A DNA stretch of 8,430 bases from Sphingobacteriales bacterium (lineage in GTDB: Bacteria > Bacteroidota > Bacteroidia > Sphingobacteriales > Sphingobacteriaceae). This document shows positions 1 through 7,540 of this stretch, one piece after another. The stretch is taken from the NCBI GenBank assembly GCA_020058405.1, contig JAGVEE010000049.1:1-8430 (forward strand). Reading direction: 5' to 3'. The first letter of the stretch is position 1, and every line of letters begins with the position of its first letter. Position numbers and translations under genes: made by a program. The notes beneath the pieces are model-generated. The model saw only the letters and a program-made list of their open reading frames with translations, was not told the origin of the DNA and did not search any database.

Positions 1-44
1 CCTTAACAGATATTAAAGAAGCAAAAATTAAGATCATTTTTTAG
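1..44 (+). CDS. rimP: RimP ribosome maturation factor, C-terminal end only
   Basis: Reading in frame from base 3 gives LTDIKEAKIKIIF followed by a TAG stop at 42-44. This is too short to identify by itself. The call rests on position: rimP directly precedes nusA and infB in most bacteria, and a C-terminus of the type 'IKEAKIKIxF' fits Bacteroidota RimP as I remember it. RimP assists maturation of the 30S ribosomal subunit in the cytoplasm. The stop lies 20 bases before the nusA start, which suits an operon. The gene is cut by the window edge, not broken. Confidence 0.6.
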   Translation, partial: LTDIKEAKIKIIF

Positions 45-64
45 ATAAAGTAAATTGAATAAAT

Positions 65-1300
65 ATGAATAACATCAATTTAATTGATTCTTTCCAGGAG
101 TTTAAAGACTTCAAAAACATCGATCGTCCGACGATGATGAGTGTGTTGGAAGATGTATTCAGAAGCATGTTGCGTAAGAAATACGGAACAGATGAGAATT
201 GTGATATTATCGTAAATACTGATAATGGAGATTTGGAAATCTGGAGAACCCGTAGAGTAATGGAAGATGGTTTCTCTGAAGACGATGCATTGGAAGTAGA
301 AATTACAGAAGCAAAAACCATAGACGCCGATTTAGAGGTGGGTGATGATGCTATTGAGCAAGTAACTTTAGAAAGTTTTGGAAGAAGAGCCATTTTAGCT
401 GCTCGCCAAACCTTGGTTTCTAAAATTATTGAATTAGAGAAAGACGAAGTTTACAAGAAATACAAAGACAGAATTGGTGAGATTGTTACAGGTGAAGTCT
501 ACCAAGTTTGGAAAAAAGAAATGTTGGTGATGGATGATGATGGGAATGAATTGATTTTACCAAAAACAGAACAAATCCCTGCAGATTTCTTTAAGAAAGG
601 TGATAACGTAAAGGCAGTTGTATTGCGTGTTGATATGCAAAACAACAACCCTAGAATTATTATTTCTAGAACAGCACCGAGTTTCTTAGAGCGTTTATTT
701 GAGCAAGAAGTTCCAGAAGTATTTGATGGTTTAATTACCATTAAAAACATTGTTCGTGAACCAGGCGAAAGAGCAAAAGTGGCAGTAGAGTCATACGACG
801 ATCGTATTGATCCTGTTGGAGCTTGTGTGGGTATGAAAGGATCTAGAATACACGGTATAGTAAGAGAGTTGAAGAACGAGAACATCGATGTAATTAATTA
901 CACTAACAACTTATCGTTATACATACAAAGAGCCTTATCGCCTGCAAAAATTACAACTATTAAATTAGATGATGAAACAAAACGTGCATCGGTTTATTTA
1001 AAATCGGACCAAGTTTCGTTAGCAATTGGAAAAGGTGGATATAACATTAAACTAGCTGGTAAATTAACTGGTTACGAAATTGATGTTTACCGTGATAATG
1101 AAGAAACTGAAGAGGATGTTGATTTAGAAGAATTCTCAGATGAAATTGAAAGTTGGATTATAGATGAATTAAAAGCGATTGGTTGTGATACAGCTAAGAG
1201 TGTTTTGAATTTATCGGTAGAAGACTTAGTAAAACGTACAGATCTTGAAGAAGAAACGATTAAAGATGTTATAAACATATTGAAGTCGGAATTCGAATAA
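65..1300 (+). CDS. nusA: Transcription termination/antitermination factor NusA
   Basis: NusA binds RNA polymerase and nascent RNA and modulates pausing, intrinsic termination and antitermination. Domain order in the 411 residues is: N-terminal RNA polymerase-binding domain (about 1-128), S1 RNA-binding domain (about 135-203), KH1 (about 228-285, with the GMKG loop at 256-259 after DPVGACV) and KH2 (about 295-345, with the GKGG loop at 322-325). An acidic linker (about 346-362) leads into a short helical C-terminal segment (about 363-411) that resembles a single helix-hairpin-helix unit. The length matches Bacteroidota NusA and is shorter than the roughly 495-residue E. coli protein, which carries two acidic repeat domains. 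The ATG at 65 is preceded by an A/T-rich leader (aaat) with no purine-rich Shine-Dalgarno, as is usual in this phylum. The gene lies between rimP and infB and was probably transcribed with them. Confidence 0.97.
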   Translation: MNNINLIDSFQEFKDFKNIDRPTMMSVLEDVFRSMLRKKYGTDENCDIIVNTDNGDLEIWRTRRVMEDGFSEDDALEVEITEAKTIDADLEVGDDAIEQVTLESFGRRAILAARQTLVSKIIELEKDEVYKKYKDRIGEIVTGEVYQVWKKEMLVMDDDGNELILPKTEQIPADFFKKGDNVKAVVLRVDMQNNNPRIIISRTAPSFLERLFEQEVPEVFDGLITIKNIVREPGERAKVAVESYDDRIDPVGACVGMKGSRIHGIVRELKNENIDVINYTNNLSLYIQRALSPAKITTIKLDDETKRASVYLKSDQVSLAIGKGGYNIKLAGKLTGYEIDVYRDNEETEEDVDLEEFSDEIESWIIDELKAIGCDTAKSVLNLSVEDLVKRTDLEEETIKDVINILKSEFE

Positions 1301-1336
1301 GAAATAATAAACGCATATTTGCATAAATACTAGTAG

Positions 1337-4300
1337 ATGTCAGAAGACAAAAAAATTAATTTATTAAAGGCTGCAAAGGAGTTTAACCTTAGTATAGGCA
1401 CCATTGTGGAGCACCTCGGAAAACAAGGTGTTACCATCGACAATAAGCCAAATACAAAGTTAACCGACGAGCAATACGGAATCTTAATGAAGGATTTCCA
1501 ATCAGACAAAACGATTCGTGAAGAAGCGAAAACAATTGCGATTGGAAAAGCTAGAAGAGAAGAGATTGTATTGCCAAATGATGCTACACCTGCTGCAAAA
1601 GATAAAGCAGAAACAGAGGTAGAAGACGAAATCCTTATTAAAAATGTGGTGGCTACTCCAGAAATTTCAGAACCTAAACCGGTTGTGAAAAAAGAGGAGC
1701 CAAAAGTAGTTGCAACAGAAGAAGTGAAAGAAGAATCTACGGCGCCAAGTTTGAAAATTCTAGGTAAAATAGATCTTGATAGTGTTTCGGGAAAAGGTAG
1801 ATCGGATAAAAAAGCGAAAGAAGCTAAAAAAGAAGAAGCTCCAGCTCCAGTAGAGAAAAAGGAAGAGAAGAAGGAAGAGAAAAAAGCTGAAGAACCTGTT
1901 GTAGAAGCTAAGGTAATAGAAGAGATTGCAAAACCTGCTGAACCTAAAGCGGAACCTGCAATTGTTGCAGAAACTAAGACTGAAGAAAAAGCTGAGCATA
2001 TAGAAGCTGCTGTAGAAAAGCCGAAAGAGAAAGTAGCAGAAAAAGCTGCAGAGAAACCGGCTCATAAACCAGCAGAAAAAGTTGCTCCAAAAGCTGCAGA
2101 GAAACCAGCAGAGAAGAAAGTTGAAAAAACTACAGAAAGAGCGCCAAATGCTGAAGACCCTGTAAGACCAGAAGATGTAATTCGTGCAAAAGCACAAAAA
2201 TTAAGCGGACCAAATATTATTGGATCAATTGATTTATCGCAATTTGCTGCTAAGAAAAAAGCTACACCAGTTGCAAGTTCATCTGGCAACACTTCTGATC
2301 AGAAAAAGAAAAGAAAACGTAAAGAAAACAAACCAGTAAGTCCGAATGCAGGAGCTGGCCAAGGCCAACAAGGACAAGGTCAAGGTGGGCAAGCAGGTCA
2401 AGGCGGACAAGGCGGTGGAAATAAAGAAGGTGGAAATAGAAACTTCCACGATCGTAAAAAACCAGGAGGAGGTTATCAAGGCAATCGCCCGAATACTCCA
2501 AAAGAAGAGCCTACTGAAAAAGAAATACAAGATCAAATTAAAGCGACTCTTGCCCGTTTATCTGGTGCAGGAAAGTCGGGTAAATTTGCTCAACGTGCTA
2601 AGTTAAGAAGAGCAAAACGTGATGACGTTGCGGCATCTGCAGAAGAAGCAGCAAAAGAATTAGAATTGCAATCAAAAATATTAAAGGTAACTGAGTTTGT
2701 AACTGCAAACGAATTAGCGAAAATGATGGATGTACAAGTAACGAAAGTTATTTCTACATGTATGAGTTTAGGCATGTTCGTTTCTATTAACCAACGTTTG
2801 GATGCTGAAACGCTAACCATCGTTGCCGATGAATTTGGGTACGAAGTACAATTCGTTTCAACAGAAGAACAAGAAATTGAATTGGATGCAGAAGATAATG
2901 TTGAAGATTTAGTTCCTCGTGCACCAATTGTTACCGTAATGGGTCACGTAGATCATGGTAAAACATCTTTACTTGACTTTGTTCGTAAAGCAAACGTAAT
3001 TGCAGGCGAAGCCGGTGGTATTACGCAGCATATTGGAGCTTACGAAGTTCAATTAGATTCTGGTAAAAAAATAACTTTCTTAGATACACCTGGTCACGAA
3101 GCCTTTACAGCGATGCGTGCCCGTGGTGCTAAAATTACCGACATTGTAATTATAGTAATTGCTGCAGACGATAGTGTGATGCCTCAAACTAAAGAAGCAA
3201 TAAACCACGCTCAAGCTGCTGGCGTTCCAATTATTTTCGCATTAAATAAAATAGACAAACCCGATGCTAACCCAGATCGTATTCGTGAGCAATTATCTGC
3301 TATGAATATTTTGGTGGAAGAATGGGGTGGTAAATACCAATGTCAAGAAATTTCTGCGAAGAAAGGGTTGAACGTGGATGCATTACTTGAAAAAGTTTTA
3401 TTAGAAGCAGAATTATTAGAATTAACCGCTAACCCAAATAAAAACGCAGTAGGTACAGTAATTGAAGCAGCCTTAGATAAAGGTCGTGGTATTATAACAA
3501 CTGTGTTGGTACAAGCTGGTGAACTAAAAGTTGGAGACCCTATATTGGCTGGTTGCTACAGCGGACGTGTGAAAGCATTGTTTAATGAGCGCGGGCAGAA
3601 AGTAGAAATGGTTGGTCCATCTACACCTATACAAGTTTTAGGTATGAACGGAGCACCTCAAGCAGGTGATAAGTTTAACTCGATGGAAAGCGAAGTGGAA
3701 GCAAGAGAAATTGCAAACAAGCGCTTACAATTACAAAGAGAGCAAGGCATACGTACACAGAAACACATTACACTTGATGAAATTGGCCGTCGTTTAGCGA
3801 TTGGTAACTTTAAAGAGTTAAACATAATTGTGAAAGGTGACGTGGATGGTTCTATTGAAGCATTGGCAGATTCCTTGTTAAAATTATCGACTCCAGAAAT
3901 TCAAGTAAACATTATTCATAAATCGGTTGGACAAATTTCAGAATCGGATGTATTGTTAGCTTCGGCTTCTGATGCCATAATTGTTGGTTTCCAAGTTCGT
4001 CCTTCATTAAACGCACGTAAACTTGCCGAGCAAGAACAAATTGATATACGTATGTACTCAATTATTTACGACGCTATTAACGAAGTAAAATCGGCGATGG
4101 AAGGTATGTTGGCTCCACAGTTTGAAGAGAAAATTACGGCTAACGTACAAATTCGCGAAACCTTTAAAATTACTAAGGTTGGAACCATTGCAGGTTGTAT
4201 GGTTATAGATGGTAAGATTAACAGAAACAGTAAAGTTCGTATCATTAGAGATGGTGTAGTAATACATACTGGTGAGCTTGCTTCATTGAAACGTTTCAAA

Positions 4301-4423
4301 GACGATGTGAAAGAAGTAGCTACTAATTACGAGTGCGGATTGAACATCCAAAACTTTAACAACATTGAAGTAGGTGATATTATTGAAGCTTACGAAAATG
4401 TTGAAGTAAAACGTAAATTGTAA
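1337..4423 (+). CDS. infB: Translation initiation factor IF-2
   Basis: IF-2 is the GTPase that brings fMet-tRNA to the 30S subunit and promotes subunit joining. The 1028-residue product starts with a small helical IF2_N domain (about 1-55). A long, presumably disordered linker follows (about 80-400), first rich in K, E, A and P, then rich in G and Q (about 338-385). A second IF2_N-like helical domain occupies about 449-504. The G domain shows all GTPase motifs: G1 GHVDHGKT (536-543), G2 Thr in GGITQHIG (560-567), G3 DTPGHE (583-588), G4 NKID (637-640) and G5 SAKK (673-676). Domains II, III and IV follow, including IVKGDVDGSIEAL (831-843) and the fMet-tRNA-binding C-domain (about 930-1028). 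The catalytic part is fully conserved; only the linker is unusual. The ATG at 1337 is 36 bases after nusA and opens directly into the IF2_N domain. Transcription should end at the hairpin just downstream. Confidence 0.98.
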   Translation: MSEDKKINLLKAAKEFNLSIGTIVEHLGKQGVTIDNKPNTKLTDEQYGILMKDFQSDKTIREEAKTIAIGKARREEIVLPNDATPAAKDKAETEVEDEILIKNVVATPEISEPKPVVKKEEPKVVATEEVKEESTAPSLKILGKIDLDSVSGKGRSDKKAKEAKKEEAPAPVEKKEEKKEEKKAEEPVVEAKVIEEIAKPAEPKAEPAIVAETKTEEKAEHIEAAVEKPKEKVAEKAAEKPAHKPAEKVAPKAAEKPAEKKVEKTTERAPNAEDPVRPEDVIRAKAQKLSGPNIIGSIDLSQFAAKKKATPVASSSGNTSDQKKKRKRKENKPVSPNAGAGQGQQGQGQGGQAGQGGQGGGNKEGGNRNFHDRKKPGGGYQGNRPNTPKEEPTEKEIQDQIKATLARLSGAGKSGKFAQRAKLRRAKRDDVAASAEEAAKELELQSKILKVTEFVTANELAKMMDVQVTKVISTCMSLGMFVSINQRLDAETLTIVADEFGYEVQFVSTEEQEIELDAEDNVEDLVPRAPIVTVMGHVDHGKTSLLDFVRKANVIAGEAGGITQHIGAYEVQLDSGKKITFLDTPGHEAFTAMRARGAKITDIVIIVIAADDSVMPQTKEAINHAQAAGVPIIFALNKIDKPDANPDRIREQLSAMNILVEEWGGKYQCQEISAKKGLNVDALLEKVLLEAELLELTANPNKNAVGTVIEAALDKGRGIITTVLVQAGELKVGDPILAGCYSGRVKALFNERGQKVEMVGPSTPIQVLGMNGAPQAGDKFNSMESEVEAREIANKRLQLQREQGIRTQKHITLDEIGRRLAIGNFKELNIIVKGDVDGSIEALADSLLKLSTPEIQVNIIHKSVGQISESDVLLASASDAIIVGFQVRPSLNARKLAEQEQIDIRMYSIIYDAINEVKSAMEGMLAPQFEEKITANVQIRETFKITKVGTIAGCMVIDGKINRNSKVRIIRDGVVIHTGELASLKRFKDDVKEVATNYECGLNIQNFNNIEVGDIIEAYENVEVKRKL
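1673..2146 (+). repeat. Lys/Glu/Ala/Pro-rich low-complexity segment in infB
   Basis: Codons 113-270 of infB encode an almost pure K/E/A/P/V segment with degenerate units of the form AEKPA, AEKAA and APKAA. At the DNA level an 18-base exact direct repeat (aaaagctgcagagaaacc) occurs at 2041-2058 and 2089-2106, 48 bases (16 codons) apart. A 15-base near-repeat with one mismatch (agcagaaaaag c/t tgc) lies at 2035-2049 and 2071-2085, 36 bases apart. Both offsets are multiples of three, so unit gain or loss would keep the frame. The segment is probably a flexible charged linker between the IF2_N domain and the ribosome-binding core. Confidence 0.75.
2348..2491 (+). repeat. Gly/Gln-rich low-complexity segment in infB
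   Basis: Codons 338-385 of infB encode a run dominated by GQ and GG dipeptides (GQGQQGQGQGGQAGQGGQGG), then a basic Gly/Asn-rich stretch with NRNFHDRKKPGGGYQGNR. It follows a basic cluster KKKRKRK at 323-329. The composition resembles RGG-like or prion-like disordered RNA-binding segments. That resemblance is compositional only, and a role in RNA or ribosome contact is inference. Confidence 0.7.
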
Positions 4424-4443
4424 TTTCAGCATACAAAAATTTT

Positions 4444-4479
4444 AATCCCGAGGAGATTCTTCTCGGGATTTTTTTGTTT
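4444..4479 (+). terminator. Rho-independent terminator of the rimP-nusA-infB operon
   Basis: AATCCCGAG at 4444-4452 pairs perfectly with CTCGGGATT at 4462-4470. The stem extends inward through a G-T, an A-T and a G-C pair to a three-base ATT loop (4456-4458), giving about 12 pairs. The 3' side runs into seven consecutive T (4469-4475), then G and three more T. It begins 20 bases after the infB stop. The T-tract orientation fits the + strand. The opposite strand has only a weaker run of T after the hairpin, so activity in both directions is possible but less likely. Confidence 0.92.
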
Positions 4480-4506
4480 AGTACTACCTTATTCTTACAT
4501 TTATCT

Positions 4507-5721
4507 ATGCGACTATATTTCACACATCGAAATTTTTATCTTCTCGGATTAATATTAGTAGCTATTGGCTTATCGCTCTCTCCAGCTCTTATGAGCATAG
4601 GGCAAGCGGTATTGGTGCTCAACTGGATTGCAGAGGCTCAGTTTGCCACTAAATGGCAAAGCATAAAAAACAACTACTACTTACTTTCTTTCCTCGCAAT
4701 TTTTTTCATCCATATTCTAGGCTTATTATACACCACAAATTACGATTACGCTATTAAGGATTTAAAAATTAAACTACCACTTTTAATTTTTCCAATAATA
4801 TTGGCAAGTATTAAACCTCTTACTTGGGCCGAACTTAAAACTATTTTATATTGTTTAATCGCTTCCGTTTTTGCATCATCATTATACAGTTTAAGTATTT
4901 ACATTACTATTGATAATGAAAATGTAGATACTCTGAGAAACATATCACCCATTATTTCGCACATCCGTTTATCACTTATTATATGTGTAAGTTTCTTTGC
5001 CATTGTATATTTAATATATAAATCTGATAAAAAAATAACTTCAGTTATTAATATTATATTGATGTTGCTTGCCGCGTGGTTCTTCGTATTTATTGGCATT
5101 TTGGGAGCAAGAGCCGGTTACTTAGCTATAATAGTTTGTGCGGCTGTACTGTTTATGTATCAGATTGTAGCGGCAAAAAAATGGAATTATGTTTTTGTAT
5201 TATTAATAGTTACCCTACTATTGCCTTTGTTGATGTACAAATTTGTACCATCGGTAAGTCAACGAATTAACGAAGCACGCAACGAAGTAAACCATTACAA
5301 AGCGGGAGGAAACCCTTCTGGCCATTCTATTACACAACGTTTCGAATATTGGAAAATAGCGAAACATATTTTTGTAAACAATCCTGTTATCGGAGTTGGT
5401 ACCGGTGATATCGACGATGAGTTTAAATTGTATTATGCCTCCCACGATAATCCAATGAAAAAAGAGTTTCAGTTTAGAGCGCACAATCAATATTTTACGA
5501 TACTCAGCACTTTTGGTATTTTAGGATTTGTGTTGTTTATTGCAGCTTTTTTGGTTCCTTATTTTAAAGGCATCGAACGGTTTTCTTTTTTGCCAAGCAT
5601 GTTTATTATTATAACCATGTTATCTATGCTTACCGAAGATACACTCGAGACCCAAGCGGGCGCAACCTTTGTGAGTTTTTTCTTTAGCGTTTTTTTACTA
5701 TCTGCTTTTAAACGGAAATAA
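4507..5721 (+). CDS. O-antigen ligase/polymerase family membrane protein (Wzy_C type)
   Basis: This is a polytopic inner-membrane protein of 404 residues with about 11-12 hydrophobic segments (for example near 10-43, 57-77, 110-135, 155-171, 178-223, 226-247, 329-353, 361-375 and 385-401). One large hydrophilic loop lies at about 248-326. Family marks are GARAG (200-204), RFEYWKIAKHIF..NPVIGVGTGD (278-301) and RAHNQYFTILSTFGILG (324-340). In WaaL-type ligases and Wzy-type polymerases such Arg and His residues around the periplasmic loop are needed for glycan transfer from undecaprenyl diphosphate. A C-terminal EDTLETQAG (377-385) is, in my memory, typical of Bacteroidota members. The frame stays open upstream to a TTG at 4474, but that lies inside the terminator T-tract; ATG 4507 is the first ATG and starts just before the first membrane segment. 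Whether it acts as lipid A-core ligase, polymerase or protein glycan ligase cannot be told from sequence. Confidence 0.85.
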   Translation: MRLYFTHRNFYLLGLILVAIGLSLSPALMSIGQAVLVLNWIAEAQFATKWQSIKNNYYLLSFLAIFFIHILGLLYTTNYDYAIKDLKIKLPLLIFPIILASIKPLTWAELKTILYCLIASVFASSLYSLSIYITIDNENVDTLRNISPIISHIRLSLIICVSFFAIVYLIYKSDKKITSVINIILMLLAAWFFVFIGILGARAGYLAIIVCAAVLFMYQIVAAKKWNYVFVLLIVTLLLPLLMYKFVPSVSQRINEARNEVNHYKAGGNPSGHSITQRFEYWKIAKHIFVNNPVIGVGTGDIDDEFKLYYASHDNPMKKEFQFRAHNQYFTILSTFGILGFVLFIAAFLVPYFKGIERFSFLPSMFIIITMLSMLTEDTLETQAGATFVSFFFSVFLLSAFKRK

Positions 5722-6790
5722 TATTTTTATAAACCGAAAGAGTTTGTTCTGCCATTATTTTTTTATCGAAATTTTTTACTTTTTCAAAGGCATTACCAAT
5801 AATCTTACTTCTTAATCCATCATCCTTTACAATACGAATAATATTTTTTGCCAATGCATTTGCATCACCAACGGAACTCATTAAACCAGTAAGTTCATGT
5901 GTTACTATTTCTGGTATACCACCAGCATTGGTGCATATTACGGGCACTTTACATGCATAGGCATCTAGTATAGAACTCCCTAGTCCTTCGGTTTTAGAAC
6001 TCAACACAAATACATCTAAGTCTGGTAACAAATCATTTATATCTGTTCGGAAACCGGTAAAAGTAATTTTATGTTGCAAGTTGTTTTTCTGCACTAACTC
6101 TTGTATTTCATTTCGTAAAGGCCCGTCGCCAATAAAAAAATAATGTGCATTAAGCTGTTCTCCTATTTGTTTAATGGACTCAATTAAAGTTGGGTAATCT
6201 TTATGATCTGCTAATGCTGCGGTACTTGCAATAATTTTAACATCATCTGCAATGTTAAACTCGGTTCGGAGTTTGTTGCTTTTGTTTTTAAATTTTGATA
6301 AATCAATGCCATCATAAATAGTAATGCATTTGCTCTTATCATCAATATCATTTTGCATAATATTTTTTATAGCATCAGAAACACATATAATTTTTTTAAT
6401 GGCCGAGCAATTGTATTTTATATTTGAAAGGAAATTTTTTGAAATTGGAAAATCCACTTTACGCGATAACACTAAATTGGTTTTATTGCCTAAGTAATAC
6501 GCCCATACAGCAATGGCGTGTGCGTGTGATGAGTGTATATGAATTATATCTGCCTTAAAATCTTTAGCGATAGTCTTAAGCTTCAAACTTGAATTTAAAT
6601 CAAATTGATTTTTAAACCCTAAACTCTTATGTGGTATGTTGTTATTTATGCAATACGTTTCGAAAGATGAACCTTTTCTGCAAACAACTAATTGTTCCAC
6701 ATTTAAGTTGTTAAGTTCGTCGATTAAATAAGCGATTTGCTGTTCTCCACCTCTCCAGGTTTTTTCGGCACTAAGATGAATGATTCTCAT
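5708..6790 (-). CDS. Glycosyltransferase family 4 (GT-B fold)
   Basis: The protein of 360 residues is a likely cytoplasmic or peripheral-membrane retaining glycosyltransferase that uses a nucleotide sugar. The N-terminal acceptor domain opens with RIIHLSAEKTWRGGEQQ (2-18), whose RGGEQQ glycine loop is typical of GT4 enzymes, and contains IIHIHSSHAHA (82-92). The C-terminal donor domain starts near 180 and includes FIGDGPLRNEI (219-229), ITFTGF (242-247), SKTEGLGSSILDAYA (265-279) and NAGGIPEIV (288-296). The usual EX7E donor-binding motif appears here as E268-X7-D276; Asp at the second position is, as I recall, common in related GT4 proteins. It is the last gene of the minus-strand cassette. 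Its start lies inside the preceding gene (20-base overlap), suggesting translational coupling, and its stop overlaps the ligase-like gene by 14 bases. Sugar and acceptor are not predictable. Confidence 0.92.
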   Translation of the reverse strand: MRIIHLSAEKTWRGGEQQIAYLIDELNNLNVEQLVVCRKGSSFETYCINNNIPHKSLGFKNQFDLNSSLKLKTIAKDFKADIIHIHSSHAHAIAVWAYYLGNKTNLVLSRKVDFPISKNFLSNIKYNCSAIKKIICVSDAIKNIMQNDIDDKSKCITIYDGIDLSKFKNKSNKLRTEFNIADDVKIIASTAALADHKDYPTLIESIKQIGEQLNAHYFFIGDGPLRNEIQELVQKNNLQHKITFTGFRTDINDLLPDLDVFVLSSKTEGLGSSILDAYACKVPVICTNAGGIPEIVTHELTGLMSSVGDANALAKNIIRIVKDDGLRSKIIGNAFEKVKNFDKKIMAEQTLSVYKNIISV

Positions 6791-7538
6791 AATCTGACCA
6801 AAGCTTTTTTAGTTTCGCATATTTTAAATAGGCTGCATACGCAGAATTTTTGCAAACAGTATAACCCGTCGCTCCATCTAATACTCCTAATTTTATGATG
6901 TAATCTGTAATAAAACGAATAGTTGGCTTTAAGTACAAATAGTAAAAATTTGCACGTTTGCCTTTATCAAATAATTCTTTAGATGATATATTGGTAAACT
7001 TTTCTATTTGCAATAAATGATCATCTTCAGAATGAAAAGAGTAATGCAATAAATCCGCATTCAATCTTTTTATATTGCTTGAATTAATTTCAAGTGTTTC
7101 ATGCAAACGCGTACCCGCCCAGTGTGCTAATTCTTTTTTAAAGATTCTTATTTTTCGATCCGGATACCATCCACAATGATGAACCCATTTGCCTGCGTAA
7201 TTTGTGAGCCTGTTCAACTCGTATGCATCTGCTGTGAAATTTTTTTTAATGGCTATTATCTCTTGTTTTAAATATTCTGAAAGTACTTCATCAGCATCTA
7301 AAGAAATAATATGATTATTTGTACACAAAGAATTTGCATAATTTTTTTGTTCTGCATAGCCTAAAAACTCTTGTTGGTAAACTTGTGCATTATATAATTT
7401 ACAAATTTCAGCAGTTTTATCGGTAGAATTAGAATCCACAATTATAATTTCATCTGCAATGCCGTGTAATGATTCCAAGCATCTTCCGATGTTTCGTTCT
7501 TCATTAAACACAATAATAGCTGCAGATAGTTTTATCAT
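6771..7538 (-). CDS. Glycosyltransferase family 2, WaaE/KdtX-like
   Basis: This inverting GT-A fold enzyme of 255 residues is close in length and layout to the WaaE/KdtX family, members of which add a glucose to heptose in the LPS inner core. Visible motifs are AAIIVFNEERNIGRCLESL (6-24), the nucleotide-binding VDSNSTDKT (34-42), QKNYA (64-68), the metal-binding DXD as SLDADEVLS (79-87), GWYPDRKIRIFK (123-134) and HETL (146-149). A hydrophobic, aromatic C-terminal part (about 197-228, FYYLYLKPTIRFI then GATGY) is usual for this family and probably holds it at the membrane. The start lies two bases after the stop of the upstream gene, and the end overlaps the GT4 gene by 20 bases. A role in LPS core or a similar surface glycan is inferred from family and context; the exact sugar is not known. 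Confidence 0.9.
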   Translation of the reverse strand: MIKLSAAIIVFNEERNIGRCLESLHGIADEIIIVDSNSTDKTAEICKLYNAQVYQQEFLGYAEQKNYANSLCTNNHIISLDADEVLSEYLKQEIIAIKKNFTADAYELNRLTNYAGKWVHHCGWYPDRKIRIFKKELAHWAGTRLHETLEINSSNIKRLNADLLHYSFHSEDDHLLQIEKFTNISSKELFDKGKRANFYYLYLKPTIRFITDYIIKLGVLDGATGYTVCKNSAYAAYLKYAKLKKLWSDYENHSS

Positions 7539-7540
7539 TT

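Noticed and set aside
363..1300. NusA lacking C-terminal repeat domains as a truncation
   Set aside because: A length near 411 residues ending in a short helical segment is normal for this phylum as I know it, and the frame ends at a clean stop before infB.
1314..1321. CATATTTG in the nusA-infB gap as a -7 promoter element
   Set aside because: It resembles TAnnTTTG with one mismatch, but the nearest upstream TTG is about 31 bases away, too far for a -33 element. Co-transcription with nusA is the simpler reading.
1760..2197. Minus-strand open frame of 145 codons opposite the infB linker, rich in Phe, Ser, Cys and Arg
   Set aside because: It is the antisense of Lys/Glu-rich codons (AAA, GAA become TTT, TTC), which leaves few stops by composition. 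It has no recognisable domain.
2346..2606. Plus-strand 86-codon frame inside infB
   Set aside because: It is a frame-shifted reading of the infB linker, with a Lys-rich composition produced by the low-complexity DNA; infB itself is intact through this stretch.
4474..4506. TTG 4474 as the start of the ligase-like gene
   Set aside because: It sits in the terminator T-tract and adds 11 residues ahead of the first membrane segment with no ribosome-binding support; ATG 4507 is preferred.
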